A DNA stretch of 64,000 nucleotides from Watersipora subatra (lineage: Eukaryota > Bryozoa > Gymnolaemata > Cheilostomatida > Watersiporidae): contig NC_088717.1 of NCBI RefSeq assembly GCF_963576615.1, positions 51,003,026 to 51,067,025 of the forward strand, read 5' to 3'. The notes beneath the pieces were generated by a model, which had not been told where the DNA came from, did no database searches, and was given only the letters and a program-made list of their open reading frames with translations. Of the stretch, positions 11,883 to 21,934 are shown piece by piece (position 1 is the stretch's first letter; each line of letters opens with the position of its first letter). A program made the position numbers and the translations under genes.

Positions 11883-12283
11883 CTACAAAGTATAACTGCG
11901 GTACTTACGCTAGCTCATTGACAACTTTGAGTAAATTTCATATACTTATTTATATTACTTTATTGGCGATGATTTTATTTCAAACAAAGGTTTTATGCAA
12001 ACTATGTAAAAACAGTAATGACCCTCCCACTGTACTGTAACAAAAAATCTATAACCATTAACTTGCGACTAACCTTACTATCCAGTAATGAGCATGAATT
12101 TAACAAGGCAGAACCACCTTATCAAAAAGCACTCAATGACAGTAATTATAGCTATACACTGAAGTAAAAACACATCCTGGCTCAGCCATCGACTAACAAG
12201 AGACAGCGTAAGCGACATATAACATGGTAATACTCACCTTTTAACGCCGATGTACAGACCACAGGTATTCTTTAGTGGGATAT
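11883..12283. other. Upstream intron/flank of the K+ channel
   Basis: No initiator exon is recognisable. A donor-like AAAAG/GTGAGT occurs on the minus strand near 12240, but the frame in front of it ends in phase 2 while the next exon needs phase 0, so it is not supported as the first coding exon. Confidence 0.35.
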
Positions 12284-12956
12284 TGCTGAAGCCGAGGCCG
12301 GACCTTAGACTGTACACACAAAAAACAACAAAGGTCCACGTAGTTGTAAGCAAAAACAAAAGTATCCATCTAAATATCTCACCAATCCGATGAGCAACAC
12401 ACACAAAAACTAAACCAACCGACAGTACCACCCATCATGCCAAAACACTCCAAGTTTCAAGTCATGTCTGGTACAACTCACTTTATGGTTTCTCAAAACT
12501 TGTCTCTAGTTCCCTATTAATTTGAGACTGTCCGATTACTATTTGCTAAATGGTCGCTGCTAGCCTAGCCTAGCGTCCTGCTTCAACACCTCAGTAACTA
12601 TTGGGGAAACGTTCGGGAGCACTCAGCGATGCCTCGATAGTTACTGAGGTGTTGAAGTAGGACGCTAGGCTAGGCTAGCAGCGATCATTTAGAAAACAGT
12701 AATCGGACAGTCTCAAATTAATAGGGACTTGGAGACAAGTTTTGAGAAACCATAAAGTGAGTTGTACAAGAAATGACTTGAAACTTGGAATATTTTGACA
12801 TGATGGGTGGTGCTGTCGATTGGTTTAGTTTTTGCTTGTGCTGCTCATCAGATTGGTGAGATATTTGAATGGATACTTTTGTTTTTTCTCTTAATTACGT
12901 GGACCTTTATTGTTCTTTTTGTGTGTGTAGACTACGGCCTGGCCTCGGCTTCGGCA
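12284..12956. repeat. Large foldback palindrome (arms about 320 bp)
   Basis: The left arm 12284-12601 and right arm 12637-12956 are reverse complements with modest divergence, around a 35-base loop. The inner part is nearly perfect (CTCAGTAACTAT/ATAGTTACTGAG, GACGCTAGGCTAGGCTAGCAGC). The similar hydrophobic frames seen on opposite strands of the two arms simply reflect the palindrome. It could be a foldback transposon. No target duplication was recognised. Confidence 0.85.
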
Positions 12957-13449
12957 ACCACAGGACACCTGTGGTACAAACTAACATATGCAGACAGTTT
13001 AAAAACTAGATACATGTTTTCCCCCTACTCATTCGCTGCAACAAGTATTTAGCAGATACTATGTTTTCATGACTCGAATGATGCATTTATAATATTATAT
13101 ATATGAGCAATCATTATTGTGGTAATCAATAGTCATATTTTACAATATGTTTTCCACAAGGTACCACAGCGAGTAAACTAACTAAAAAGCAGTGTACAAC
13201 AAAAAAATAAAATAAAAAAGCAAAGAAATTATAGTCTAAACTAAATAGCTAGTGAATAGTTTAGCTAATATAATAATGTTGGAACTGAATGCATAAAATA
13301 TGTAAAACGTTAGCTTGAGGATTGATGTGAGTATTGCTTAAAGAAAAAGTGGACAAATAAAAGCTCTGTGAAAGTAGTTATACATAATCTATGACAACAA
13401 ATTTCTAGTTATGAAAACAGCGTGTAATATTAAAATGTTAAAATAGGTA
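12957..13449. other. AT-rich non-coding DNA
   Basis: No recognisable gene or repeat boundary. It separates the foldback palindrome from the 3' end of the LINE relic. Confidence 0.4.
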
Positions 13450-16130
13450 AGGCTAGATGGTGAATGGTATTATTGGTCAGAGGATAGTAGGTTTAGTTTG
13501 AGTTTTGTTTTAAAAGATTGCAGAGGAAGAGTTCTTAACTGAGTGCAGAGGTTATTAAATGAATTTAGCAGGTTACTGTTGAGTTTGCTGTGGTTTATGG
13601 CACTAGGTAATTTATATTTGGTCCTGGTTTTGTGACCATGATTTACGGTTTGAAAGCTATTGCTGAGATATTTAGGGCAGTTATTGTGGAGTATTGAATG
13701 AGCAGTGAGGCAGGTAAAGTACTGTGATAGCTTCGGTAAAGGAAGAACACCAGTAGTGCTTGTTATTAAGTTGGTAGGTGGTAAGTGATGGTTTTTATGG
13801 GGTATGTTTAGGTCTTTGCATATAAGTCGTAAAGCTTTTTTTGTAACATAAATAGTGTGTTGGTATATTTTACAGGTGTTGTAGGGTAGAACACATGTAG
13901 GCCATATATAAGATAGGAATGTATAAAATTATAGTAATATAGTCTGGCAGTATCAAAGTTCATAAGATTATGAATGTTATAAAATAAACGTAGGTTAGAT
14001 AATATTTTATTTGAAATGAATGAGATTTGGTCTAGCCATAATAAAGAGTTGTTGATGATAAAGCCAAGTAGTTTAAAAGGAGATTGTCTTGTTAGGGTAC
14101 TGTCGAATATAAAAATTGTCAGAGGGAAATTCAATTGTGGATTTACTTAGATATAGTGAGATTCCGCAATGTTATGAAGCATCTGATTTGTCACACACTC
14201 CTGTTGGATAAGTCTTAGGTCTGAATTTATTTTAGATTGGAGGCATGAAGGGTCAGTTTTGGATATAGAGAATGAGGTATCGTCAGGAAAGCATGAGGTG
14301 TGCTGTAGAGTGGTAACTTAAGTGAATCATTTATAAAAATTTGAAACAGTGTGGGTGCAAGAACTGAACCTTGTGGAACGCCAGTACCTATAGGACCGTA
14401 TATACCAGGGGTCAGGAACCTGCAGTTCTGGAGCCGCATGCGGCTCTTTCACTCCCTCCCTGCGGCTCCCTCTGACTTTGGATCTTTTTATTTTTTTACC
14501 ATAATTATGCCTAGTAATTAATAAAAATATAAAAGTTTTATCATTAGATTTTGTAACATAATTCAAAAAATTGTAATTATGGTGATAAATCAAACATTGT
14601 TGCTTGCTATGCGTTACTATTTATGTGCCAGTAAGACTGCCAAAATTACACCAGCCGGCACGACACTCCTTGAATTTCTTTACCCCAGGTAGGCAAACTA
14701 TGGCGAATACTAAGGAAAGTGACAGAAGAAAACAGAACATTTTTATCTAACGTGGACTGATTCATTTGCTTTCACTGCTGATGAGACTGGTTCACCAGTT
14801 TGCTTAATATGTGATGAGAAATTTGCAAACAAAAAGTCTTATCGTCAAATTTTGCAAACATCTTGTTAAAAGGACTGAACTAAACATGAAGTTGCAATTT
14901 TTCTTAAAATTAACCTTAAAAACAACGTAATATTTTCACGTTACATTCAAGTTATTATTAGCTATTTTATTGTTCTTTGCAGAAACTTAATTTTTTTTTC
15001 TCAACAGTTATATTATTATACATCCTACACCTTTTTGTTTTATGGTGTAAAAGCTAAACAAAAATGTTACATGTAGTAGTTATTTTTTTGAAATTTAAAA
15101 TATCAAAAGGGGTTTGTGGCTCCCACTGCGTTCTTTTCTGTTGGAAACGAGTCCAAATGGCTCTTTGAGTGGAAAAGGTTACAGTCCCTTGCTATAGGAA
15201 GAGCATCTCAGCAGATATATTTTTTTTTTCACGCATTGGTGCCGTTCATTCAGATATGACCTGATGGTGTCAAGAAATTTAACAGTTATTCCTATGTTTG
15301 CAAGTTTTGAAATAAAGATATTATGATTAATCATGCCAAAAGCTTTGTGAAAGCCAAGAAAGATAATGACTAAAGTATTTTTGTTCCTGACCATGTTTGA
15401 CCAAGTGGAGTAGAGATGATGAATGATTGGGATACAAGAGTGGTTTTTTCTAAATCCTGACTGTAAGCTGCTTATAGTGTTGTTGTTATCTAAGTGTATT
15501 TGAAGCGCAGTAAGTATGTCTTTCGTAAATTTTAGAAAGTAAAGGAAGTACAGATATGCGTCTATAATTAGATAAATTATTTTTATCACCACCCTTGTGT
15601 AGTGGGGTAATTATAGCAGTTTTCTATAGTTCAGGGAAAGCTGCTTCCTTAATAGCTCTATTAATGATATCTGTAAGCTGGATGATTATAAATGGCAGTG
15701 ATATGCAAAGAATTCGAATTGAGATGTTGCCAATACCTGTAGCTTTGTCTGAACGATTGCGATGCAGTATGTTTACTACATCGGCTGTATGTATAGGTGA
15801 AATAGTATTTGAAGCATGTGAATAGCTATGCGAATTAAGAGTCTAACTGCGTTAGTTTTTGATATTTAGATTTCTAGAAATGTTGATAAAATGTTTGTTA
15901 AATGCATTACCCAACGAACGTGCAGGGGTATCAGTTTCGGATGACATATCTGGATTAGTGCTGTTTTTGTTAGTGTTGCGCATAACTTGCCACAGCTTTT
16001 TGATTTGCGTAGCTTTTGACTCTAAAATTGAATTAGAAATATAAATTTTCTTCTTTTCATGTATTAGATTTGTCGAGTAATTTCTCTGTGTTTTATATTT
16101 GTTCCATAACTGCTGACTTTAAAGTTTATC
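13450..16130 (-). pseudogene. CR1/L2/Jockey-like LINE reverse transcriptase relic
   Basis: The minus strand carries blocks of an APE-type LINE RT in correct order. From about 15800 to 15560 there is DKATGIGNISIRIL, ITPLHKGGDKNNLSNYRRISVL. From 15560 to 15190 there is SLQSGFRKNHSC, FLGFHKAFGMINHNI and YLNERHQC. From 14390 to 14300 there is GVPQGSVLAPTLFQIFIND. From 14130 to 13810 there is FKLLGFIINNSLLWLDQISFISNK and the C-terminal thumb/tail, which ends near 13500. Stops and frameshifts separate the blocks, and the element is split by the 14396-15191 insertion. The endonuclease half is absent or unrecognisable. The exact clade is uncertain. Confidence 0.8.
14388..15199 (+). mobile_element. 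hAT-like insertion with BED-finger relic, 8-bp TSD
   Basis: The insertion at 14396-15191 lies in the LINE. The duplicated octamer CTATAGGA flanks it (14388-14395, 15192-15199), and deleting one copy rejoins the LINE protein at GTGVPQGS. Near-terminal inverted sequences are CAGGGGTCAGGAACC (about 10 bases in from the left edge) and GGTTACAGTCCCTTG (right edge). Inside, on the plus strand from 14700, MANTKESDRRKQNIF and, after a stop, CLICDEKFANKK resemble the BED/zinc-finger N terminus of hAT-derived GTF2IRD2/ZBED-type proteins. The extra bases before CAGGGGT are unexplained. Confidence 0.65.
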
Positions 16131-16634
16131 TCTCTTTTCCATATTTTTTGGAATTTCAATGTCCAACCAGAAACCCACTAGCCAGCAAAACCCACTAGCC
16201 ACTAGAACCCACTAGCCAGCAATATTTTAATGCGCATGATTCGCAAGTGCCGTTTCCATGATTCGCAAGCATGATAGATTCGATAAAGTTTTGCAAATCG
16301 CAAAAATTGCTTAGCTTGCGGATTTATGCCGTTTCCATGATGCGGTTAACTTGCAGATCGGCTCAAACTTACACATCATGCAGGTCATGGAAACATAGTG
16401 AGACATGCACTAAAACTCAGCTACTCCAGCATTCCTAACATGAAGCAACGCATAGACTTGCATAACAGATCCTTGCTAAACAACTAGGAGAGCACGACTG
16501 CAAGTAGGAACCGCAGTTGCAGAGTAAGGAACAACTGCCTACTGGATGAAAACTGCCTAGCTACAAACATAACATACCAGGGTATAGTGGTCTAGAGGAG
16601 ACACAGGTGCCAAGACCACTAACATAGGCCTATG
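16131..16634. other. Non-coding repeats beside LINE relic
   Basis: A short tandem motif (ACCCACTAGCCA, three copies at 16170-16222) is followed by two copies of GCCGTTTCCATGAT with an inverted copy near 16385 (CATGGAAAC). This suggests a small MITE-like element at 16230-16400. No gene is seen. Confidence 0.4.
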
Positions 16635-16870
16635 CACAACCGATTTCAAATGTACATATAGAAACCACAAGGCTTCATTCATGCTCTTATAATTCATAAC
16701 TCCGTAAACGCATCTCAATACAAGCGATAGGATTAAATGGAAAATTATGCAGAAAGCCCAAGTCTATTCAAACCTAACAAAGAAATGCCATCTGTGCCTT
16801 ACTGAAAAGTATTACATCATTTGCAGGCCAGAAACATCCACCTTAAACAAAAGAAGTGAAATCAACAACA
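16635..16870 (+). pseudogene. Penelope-like element C-terminal fragment
   Basis: The frame encodes FKCTYRNHKASF and then YSNLTKKCHLCLTEKYYIIC and TLNKRSE. The same blocks follow the GIY-YIG domain in the Penelope copy at 48.4-49.4 kb (SYSNVTKTCNLCQTEK). Only this C-terminal piece is present, and it comes from a different, more diverged subfamily. Confidence 0.7.
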
Positions 16871-17281
16871 CAATCAGACACTCCTTGAAATATCTTCTTA
16901 GCCTATATGATTCAGGCAGAGGCGAAGCTACGAACACCAGCAACACCAGGAGAGGCAATTCCAACAGCCATTTAACGCAAGTTCTCTGACGAGTGCAGAA
17001 GCACGAAACAGAAATGTCGTGACCCCAGGGAGAAGCATTAGGCTGGATTTTAAGATAAGTAACATTAACCTATTCCAACACTCTATTTAGTTATAACACT
17101 CCGCACTTTTTAGAGCGTAGAGTGCTGTTAGCAGTAGGCCTGACTACATATATATATAAATAGACATATAATTATAACTAAAGTTCTACTATATTATGTA
17201 ATAATATAGTAAAGTAATGGTAAAATAAAAGAGCTCTACAAGAAATTTGGGCAAATAGTACTAGTTACGGAAGATAGTTGC

Positions 17282-17479
17282 ACTTAATTTGCAGCTACTG
17301 GCAGTTTCATGACGTCTTCTGTCAATCTTCAGGCTGCTACTAAAACTCAAGATGGTAACTGATATTCCTGCCCATATCAGAGAAAAGGACGGGAATATCA
17401 GTCACAATCTTGAATTTTAGTAGCAGCCCGAAGATTGACAGGAGAAGTCATGAAACTGTCAGTAGCTGCAAGTTAAAGT
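17282..17479. repeat. MITE-like palindrome, 87-bp arms
   Basis: Arms 17282-17368 and 17392-17479 are inverted copies (GCAGCTACTGGCAGTTTCAT / ATGAAACTGTCAGTAGCTGC) around a 23-base loop. A half copy with the same left flank occurs at about 62250-62420. Confidence 0.8.
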
Positions 17480-17483
17480 TATA

Positions 17484-17560
17484 CAGGACAGATAGCGCAG
17501 TTGGTAAGGTATCGGGACCGTGATCATTAGGTCCTCGGTTCAAACCCCAACAACTGCACT
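17484..17560 (+). promoter_or_regulatory. tRNA-like Pol III promoter (A and B boxes)
   Basis: TAGCGCAGTTGG at 17493-17504 matches the A-box consensus and GGTTCAAACCC at 17537-17547 the B box, at tRNA-like spacing. The flanks do not form a paired acceptor stem, so this is a tRNA-derived sequence rather than a tRNA gene. It sits 150 bases upstream of the RLE retrotransposon frame. It is either that element's own 5' region or a SINE head inserted in front. Confidence 0.65.
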
Positions 17561-17710
17561 TTTCTAGTGGTCCTCAGACAAAACCCTTGCTTGTATAATG
17601 TCTACAACCTCTATGATGAGTGCAATAACCAAAGCCATGCCGGCTCGGACGTCGCCCGGTCAAACAAGGTCCGCGCTGCCTGTAGCTGAACCAGGACAAG
17701 GCAGTGAAAA

Positions 17711-20700
17711 ATGGGCTATTGGTTCAAAACAGATGAAATGGACCTCATGCAGTGCTACTTTATGAGTGAACCTCAAAAGTGGGGCGACATAGAAAAGATG
17801 CGTCAACTGTGGATAAACATGCCCCCTGAATTGCCACTAACCGCTAAGCAACTTGTAGCTCAGAGGAGTAACATAATCAAGCGGCACCTCATATCGGAAC
17901 TTGAGGTAGATGAAATTAGGGAACAGTTCACCCAAGTAACCTCAACCAATGAGGAGTGCATGTCAACACACACTGTCACGAATACACGATCATGTGTTGA
18001 TTCACAGGTTGAAGGGTTCATGCACTTTGACCTTGACCCAAGGGTGACAGAGCTTGCGGAAAATATCATCAACAAGATGTCAGCTGCTAGTGATTATGGT
18101 TGCAGGGTTCCACTACGAAGAGTTAGCAAGGCCATACCCAAGAAGCTGTTAGAAGACCTTAACTTGGCACTGGAGTCGATCTCAACTGAATCAATCAGTG
18201 AAACTAATGCCTTAATCTACAGTACAGCAACCGTCATCTTGGAGGAGATGGATATTAAGCCAACAAGGCTTCAAGCCATTCCATCCTGGCAGCTGAGGCT
18301 ACAAAATAAGATCAAGGACTTGCGCAAGAAAGTTAGTAGGCTCAGTGAGAGATCTAACCACAGTTTGGAGCGTCCAAAAAGGGAAGCCACAATAGGAGCT
18401 CTAGAATCTGCCAAACAGCAGCTAGTAGCACTCTCGGCACGACTGAAGCGGTACACCAAAGAGCAGGATAACAAGAGAATGAACAAACTGTTCATCAATA
18501 ATCCATCTAGAGTGTATTCCCAGTTCAAAGGTGAACTGCAGAAGACAATGTCTGAGCTTTCCCGATCTAGCACTTCAAAGTTCTGGAAGGACATCTGGGA
18601 GAAAGAGACTACTCATAACACCACTGCAAATTGGCTGAAGAGGCTTAAAGAGAGCCATCAACACACTGTGGCTCAGCAAGGACTCACCATCAGCAAAGAG
18701 GACATCAAGTGCAGAGTGCAGCGTATAAAAAACTGGGCAGCACCTGGCCATGACATGATTCAAGCTTTCTGGTTGAAGAAATTGAAATCACTTCACACTA
18801 GAATGGCTAAGCAGATGGAATGCCTAATAGAACAAGGTGACCATCCAGAATGGCTGACCAAAGGAAGAACTGTACTTCTGATAAAACATCCAAAGCAGGG
18901 GCCGATTACCACAAACTATCGACCAATAACGTGCTTGCCCACCACCTGGAAACTGCTCTCAGGGATAGTTGCAGACAAACTGGAAGAGCACATGAGTCAC
19001 TATATGACCAGTGCTCAGAAAGGAATTGGGCGCAACACTCGAGGAGCCAAACATCAGTTACTGGTGGATCGGACGGTCTGTCAAGACAGCAGGAAAAGGC
19101 AAACCAATCTTGCCATGGCTTGGATTGACTACAAAAAGGCCTATGACTCAATTCCCCATAGTTGGATACTTGAGTGCCTCAGTATGTACAATGTTCACCC
19201 TGCTCTTGTGGCATTCATCAAGATGTCAATGATCAAATGGAGGATGAAACTGGAGGCTAATGGCAAAAAGCTGGCGAGTGTCAAAATTAAACGAGGCATC
19301 TATCAAGGTGACTCCTTATCACCGCTGCTATTCTGCATATGCTTAAACCCTCTAAGCAATATGCTGGAGGAGACTCAAAATGGGTACCAGTTTAAGAGTG
19401 GCACCAAGATAAACCACCTCTTTTACATGGATGACATCAAGCTGTACGCTAACAAAGAAAGAAACATTGATTCGCTAATACACCTCACTCAGGTATACAG
19501 CAAGGACATCGGAATGACCTTCAGTAATGTGGAAGGCTGATTCTTAAGAAAGGCCATTCTATGCTCACAGATGGACTAAGAATGCCAAATGGTACTATCA
19601 AAGATATAGAAGAAGCGTACAAGTACTTGGGGATAATGCAAAGCAACATCAACCACGAAGCCGAGGTACGTCACAAAGCCATTACCGAATACAAGAAACG
19701 CCTTCGGCAGGTCTTACGGAGCCAGCTCAATGCCAAGAACCAAGTCATGGCAATAAATACCTACGCACTGCCAGTAATAAGATATTCAGCAGGCATAATA
19801 AAGTCGACTGAGGAAGCCATCAAAGAAACGGATATAGCAACTCGTAAACTGCTGACCATGCATGGAGCACTCCACCCAAAATCTGATACTACTAGATTGT
19901 ATCTTGATAGGAAAGATGGCGGTAGGGGACTCAAAAGTGTGCAGCAGACAGTGAAAGAGGAGGAGCAAAGCATCAAAGCATATGCAGCCTCCATGGCCAC
20001 TTCAGATAAGTTGCTAGCTGAATTTTAATCGGCTGCTCTTACAACGGACCTACGCCCTGATGATGAAGAAATTGACTGGCACACGAAACCTCTTCATGGT
20101 GCTTACCACCAACAAATATCTAAGGTTGGCGATCTTCACCAGACATATATGTGGCTGAACAAAGGAAATCTAACGGCCAATACAGAGTCGCTAATCATGG
20201 CAGCCCAAGAGCAAGTGCTCCCAACAAGGCAACTCCAAACAAAAATCTATCACACTAGAGACGATCCTAGATGCAGACTGTGCAAAGATGCACCTGAGAC
20301 CATCCAACACATCATCAGTAGATGCAAGCAGCTAGCAGGAAACGCATACACTGAGCGGCATAATCATGTTGCAGGTGTTGTGTATAGAAGTCTATGTGAT
20401 GAGTATGGCCTTAATAAACCACAACACTGGTGGGAAGCTCCTGGTAAGGTCAATGAAAATGACCGCGCTAAAATCCTCTGGGACTTCTACATCCGAACTG
20501 ACAAGCATGTCTTAGCAAGCCAACCAGATATAGTGGTGGTAGATAAGGAAAACAAGATGGCTACTATAATAGACATAGCAGTACTCAATGACTACAATAT
20601 AGCCAGCAAAGAAAAAGAAAAGGTAGAGAAATATCTCCCTCTTGGAGAAGAGATTAAAAAATGCTGGAATGTACATGTAAGAACAACTGTAATCCCAGTA

Positions 20701-20925
20701 GTCATTAGGGCACTGGGCGCAATAACACCGGCGCATAAAATGTGGCTTGCCCAAATACCAACAACAATCAACTCAGGTGAGTTGCAGAAAAGTGCGCTAT
20801 TGGGAACAGCTAAGATCTTAAGGCGAGTGCTCAAACTCCCAGGTCTCTGGTAGGAGACCCGATTTAGAGCAGAATATACCACCCATACGGGGTATCCGGG
20901 GTGAGGAAACAATTTTTTATATATT
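17711..20925 (+). mobile_element. RLE-type non-LTR retrotransposon, near full length, inactivated
   Basis: This is the longest of four copies in the window. A single protein, split here by lesions, has a Myb-like/basic N-terminal half, an RT with YRPITCLPTTWKLLSGI, WIDYKKAYDSIPHSWI, KRGIYQGDSLSPLLFCICL and the catalytic box FYMDDIKLYA (19422-19451). A thumb (KYLGIMQ) and a C-terminal zinc knuckle C-x2-C-x7-H-x4-C (about 20272-20325) follow, then a PD-(D/E)xK-type endonuclease (QPDIVVVD, TIIDIAV, KEKEKVEKY). That order is typical of R2/R4/Dong/NeSL/Hero-type elements, which cut their own target. An 8-bp deletion at about 19532 (present intact in the 44.4-kb copy) shifts the frame, and a TAA at 20026 replaces a sense codon. 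The 3' end reads GGGTGAGGAAACAATTTT and passes into a TA repeat. Confidence 0.88.
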
Positions 20926-20927
20926 TT

Positions 20928-20960
<33 letters not shown>
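20926..20960. repeat. TA microsatellite at retrotransposon 3' end
   Basis: TA-rich tract directly abutting the 3' end of the RLE element. Confidence 0.8.
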
Positions 20961-20961
<1 letters not shown>

Positions 20962-21333
20962 CCATCTAGTAGACACTGTCTATCTAGTAGACACTGTTTA
21001 TCTAGTAGACACCATCTAGTAGACACTGTCTATCTCGTAGACACCATCTATTAGACACTGTCTATCTAGTAGACACTGTCTATCTAGTAGACACCATCTA
21101 GTAGACACTGTTTATCTAGTAGACACCATCTAGTAGACACTGTTTATCTAGTAGACACCATCTAGTAGACACTGTCTATCTAGTAAACACCATCTATTAG
21201 ACACTGTCTATCTAGTAGACACTGTCTATCTAGTAGAAACCATCTAGTAGACACTATCTATCTAGTAGACACCATCTAGTAGATACTGTTTATTTAGTAG
21301 ACACCATCTAGTAGACACTGTCTATCTAGTAGC
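20961..21333. repeat. Minisatellite TCTAGTAGACACTGTCTA / TCTAGTAGACACCA
   Basis: An 18-bp and a 14-bp version of the same motif alternate irregularly for about 370 bp. The reverse-complement array, about 550 bp long, is at 26609-27160. Confidence 0.9.
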
Positions 21334-21664
21334 CAGTGCGCGCAGAAGCTAATGAATTATTTAGTCATTGAAACTGAGTGGACCTGTAAACTTAAAGTCT
21401 ATAAACAAAGGTCAAGGATATGGAAACTCAGGCTAGAAATCGAATATTCTCTTTATGTCAGTCTGTTGACCAGTACAATAATATTAACTTGTGAGCATGC
21501 ACTAATTTAGAACAGATATGAAGTATAGTAAACATCCAGTAGTCATATCAGAATCATACCACTGTTACCCTGACTACTCAGAGGGGGGGGGGCCAGAGGA
21601 GCACAAGCCTCAGATAAATGCCATGTTAAAGGAAAAGCTGTCTAGGATGTTTCTGAAGCAGGCT

Positions 21665-21666
<2 letters not shown>
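21334..21666. repeat. Inverted repeat arm, partner at 26272-26608
   Basis: About 330 bp (AGCCAGTGCGCGCAGAAGC ... GTTTCTGAAGCAGGCTGAC, including a run of 10 or so G) is present as a reverse complement at 26272-26608 with only scattered differences. Together with the flanking minisatellites it forms a separate inverted pair nested within and beside the large duplication. Confidence 0.88.
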
Positions 21667-21743
<77 letters not shown>

Positions 21744-21872
21744 ATATATATATATACATATATATATATTGTTATATATATATATATATTGTTACATATA
21801 TATATATTGTTACATATATATATATTGTTACATATATATATATTGTTATATATATATATATTGTTCTTTATG
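21667..21872. repeat. TA microsatellite with TATATATTGTTA units
   Basis: About 70 bp of pure TA is followed by about six TATATATATTGTTA-type units. The long Tyr-Ile frames here are low-complexity artefacts. Confidence 0.95.
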
Positions 21873-21934
21873 TGTGTACATCTATAACAACAACTATAAC
21901 AGCTTTTTTGAGTCATGGCACAATTTTCAGGTTT

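Noticed and set aside
12234-13052. Two similar small hydrophobic proteins on opposite strands
   Set aside because: They are the same sequence read from the two arms of a palindrome, and the splice phase does not fit the channel exon.
14770-14830. Hammerhead core (CTGATGAG) in the hAT-like insertion
   Set aside because: No matching GAAA core and stems at the required spacing; chance match within the BED-finger codons.
15595-16044. Plus-strand frames near 15.6-16.0 kb
   Set aside because: Antisense of the CR1-like RT on the minus strand, which has family motifs.
17484-17560. Functional tRNA gene
   Set aside because: A and B boxes fit but the ends cannot form an acceptor stem, so it is a tRNA-derived repeat or promoter.
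17860-20754. Several antisense frames of 60-144 codons inside the retrotransposon
   Set aside because: Shadows of the RLE element's coding strand; they recur identically in the other copies.
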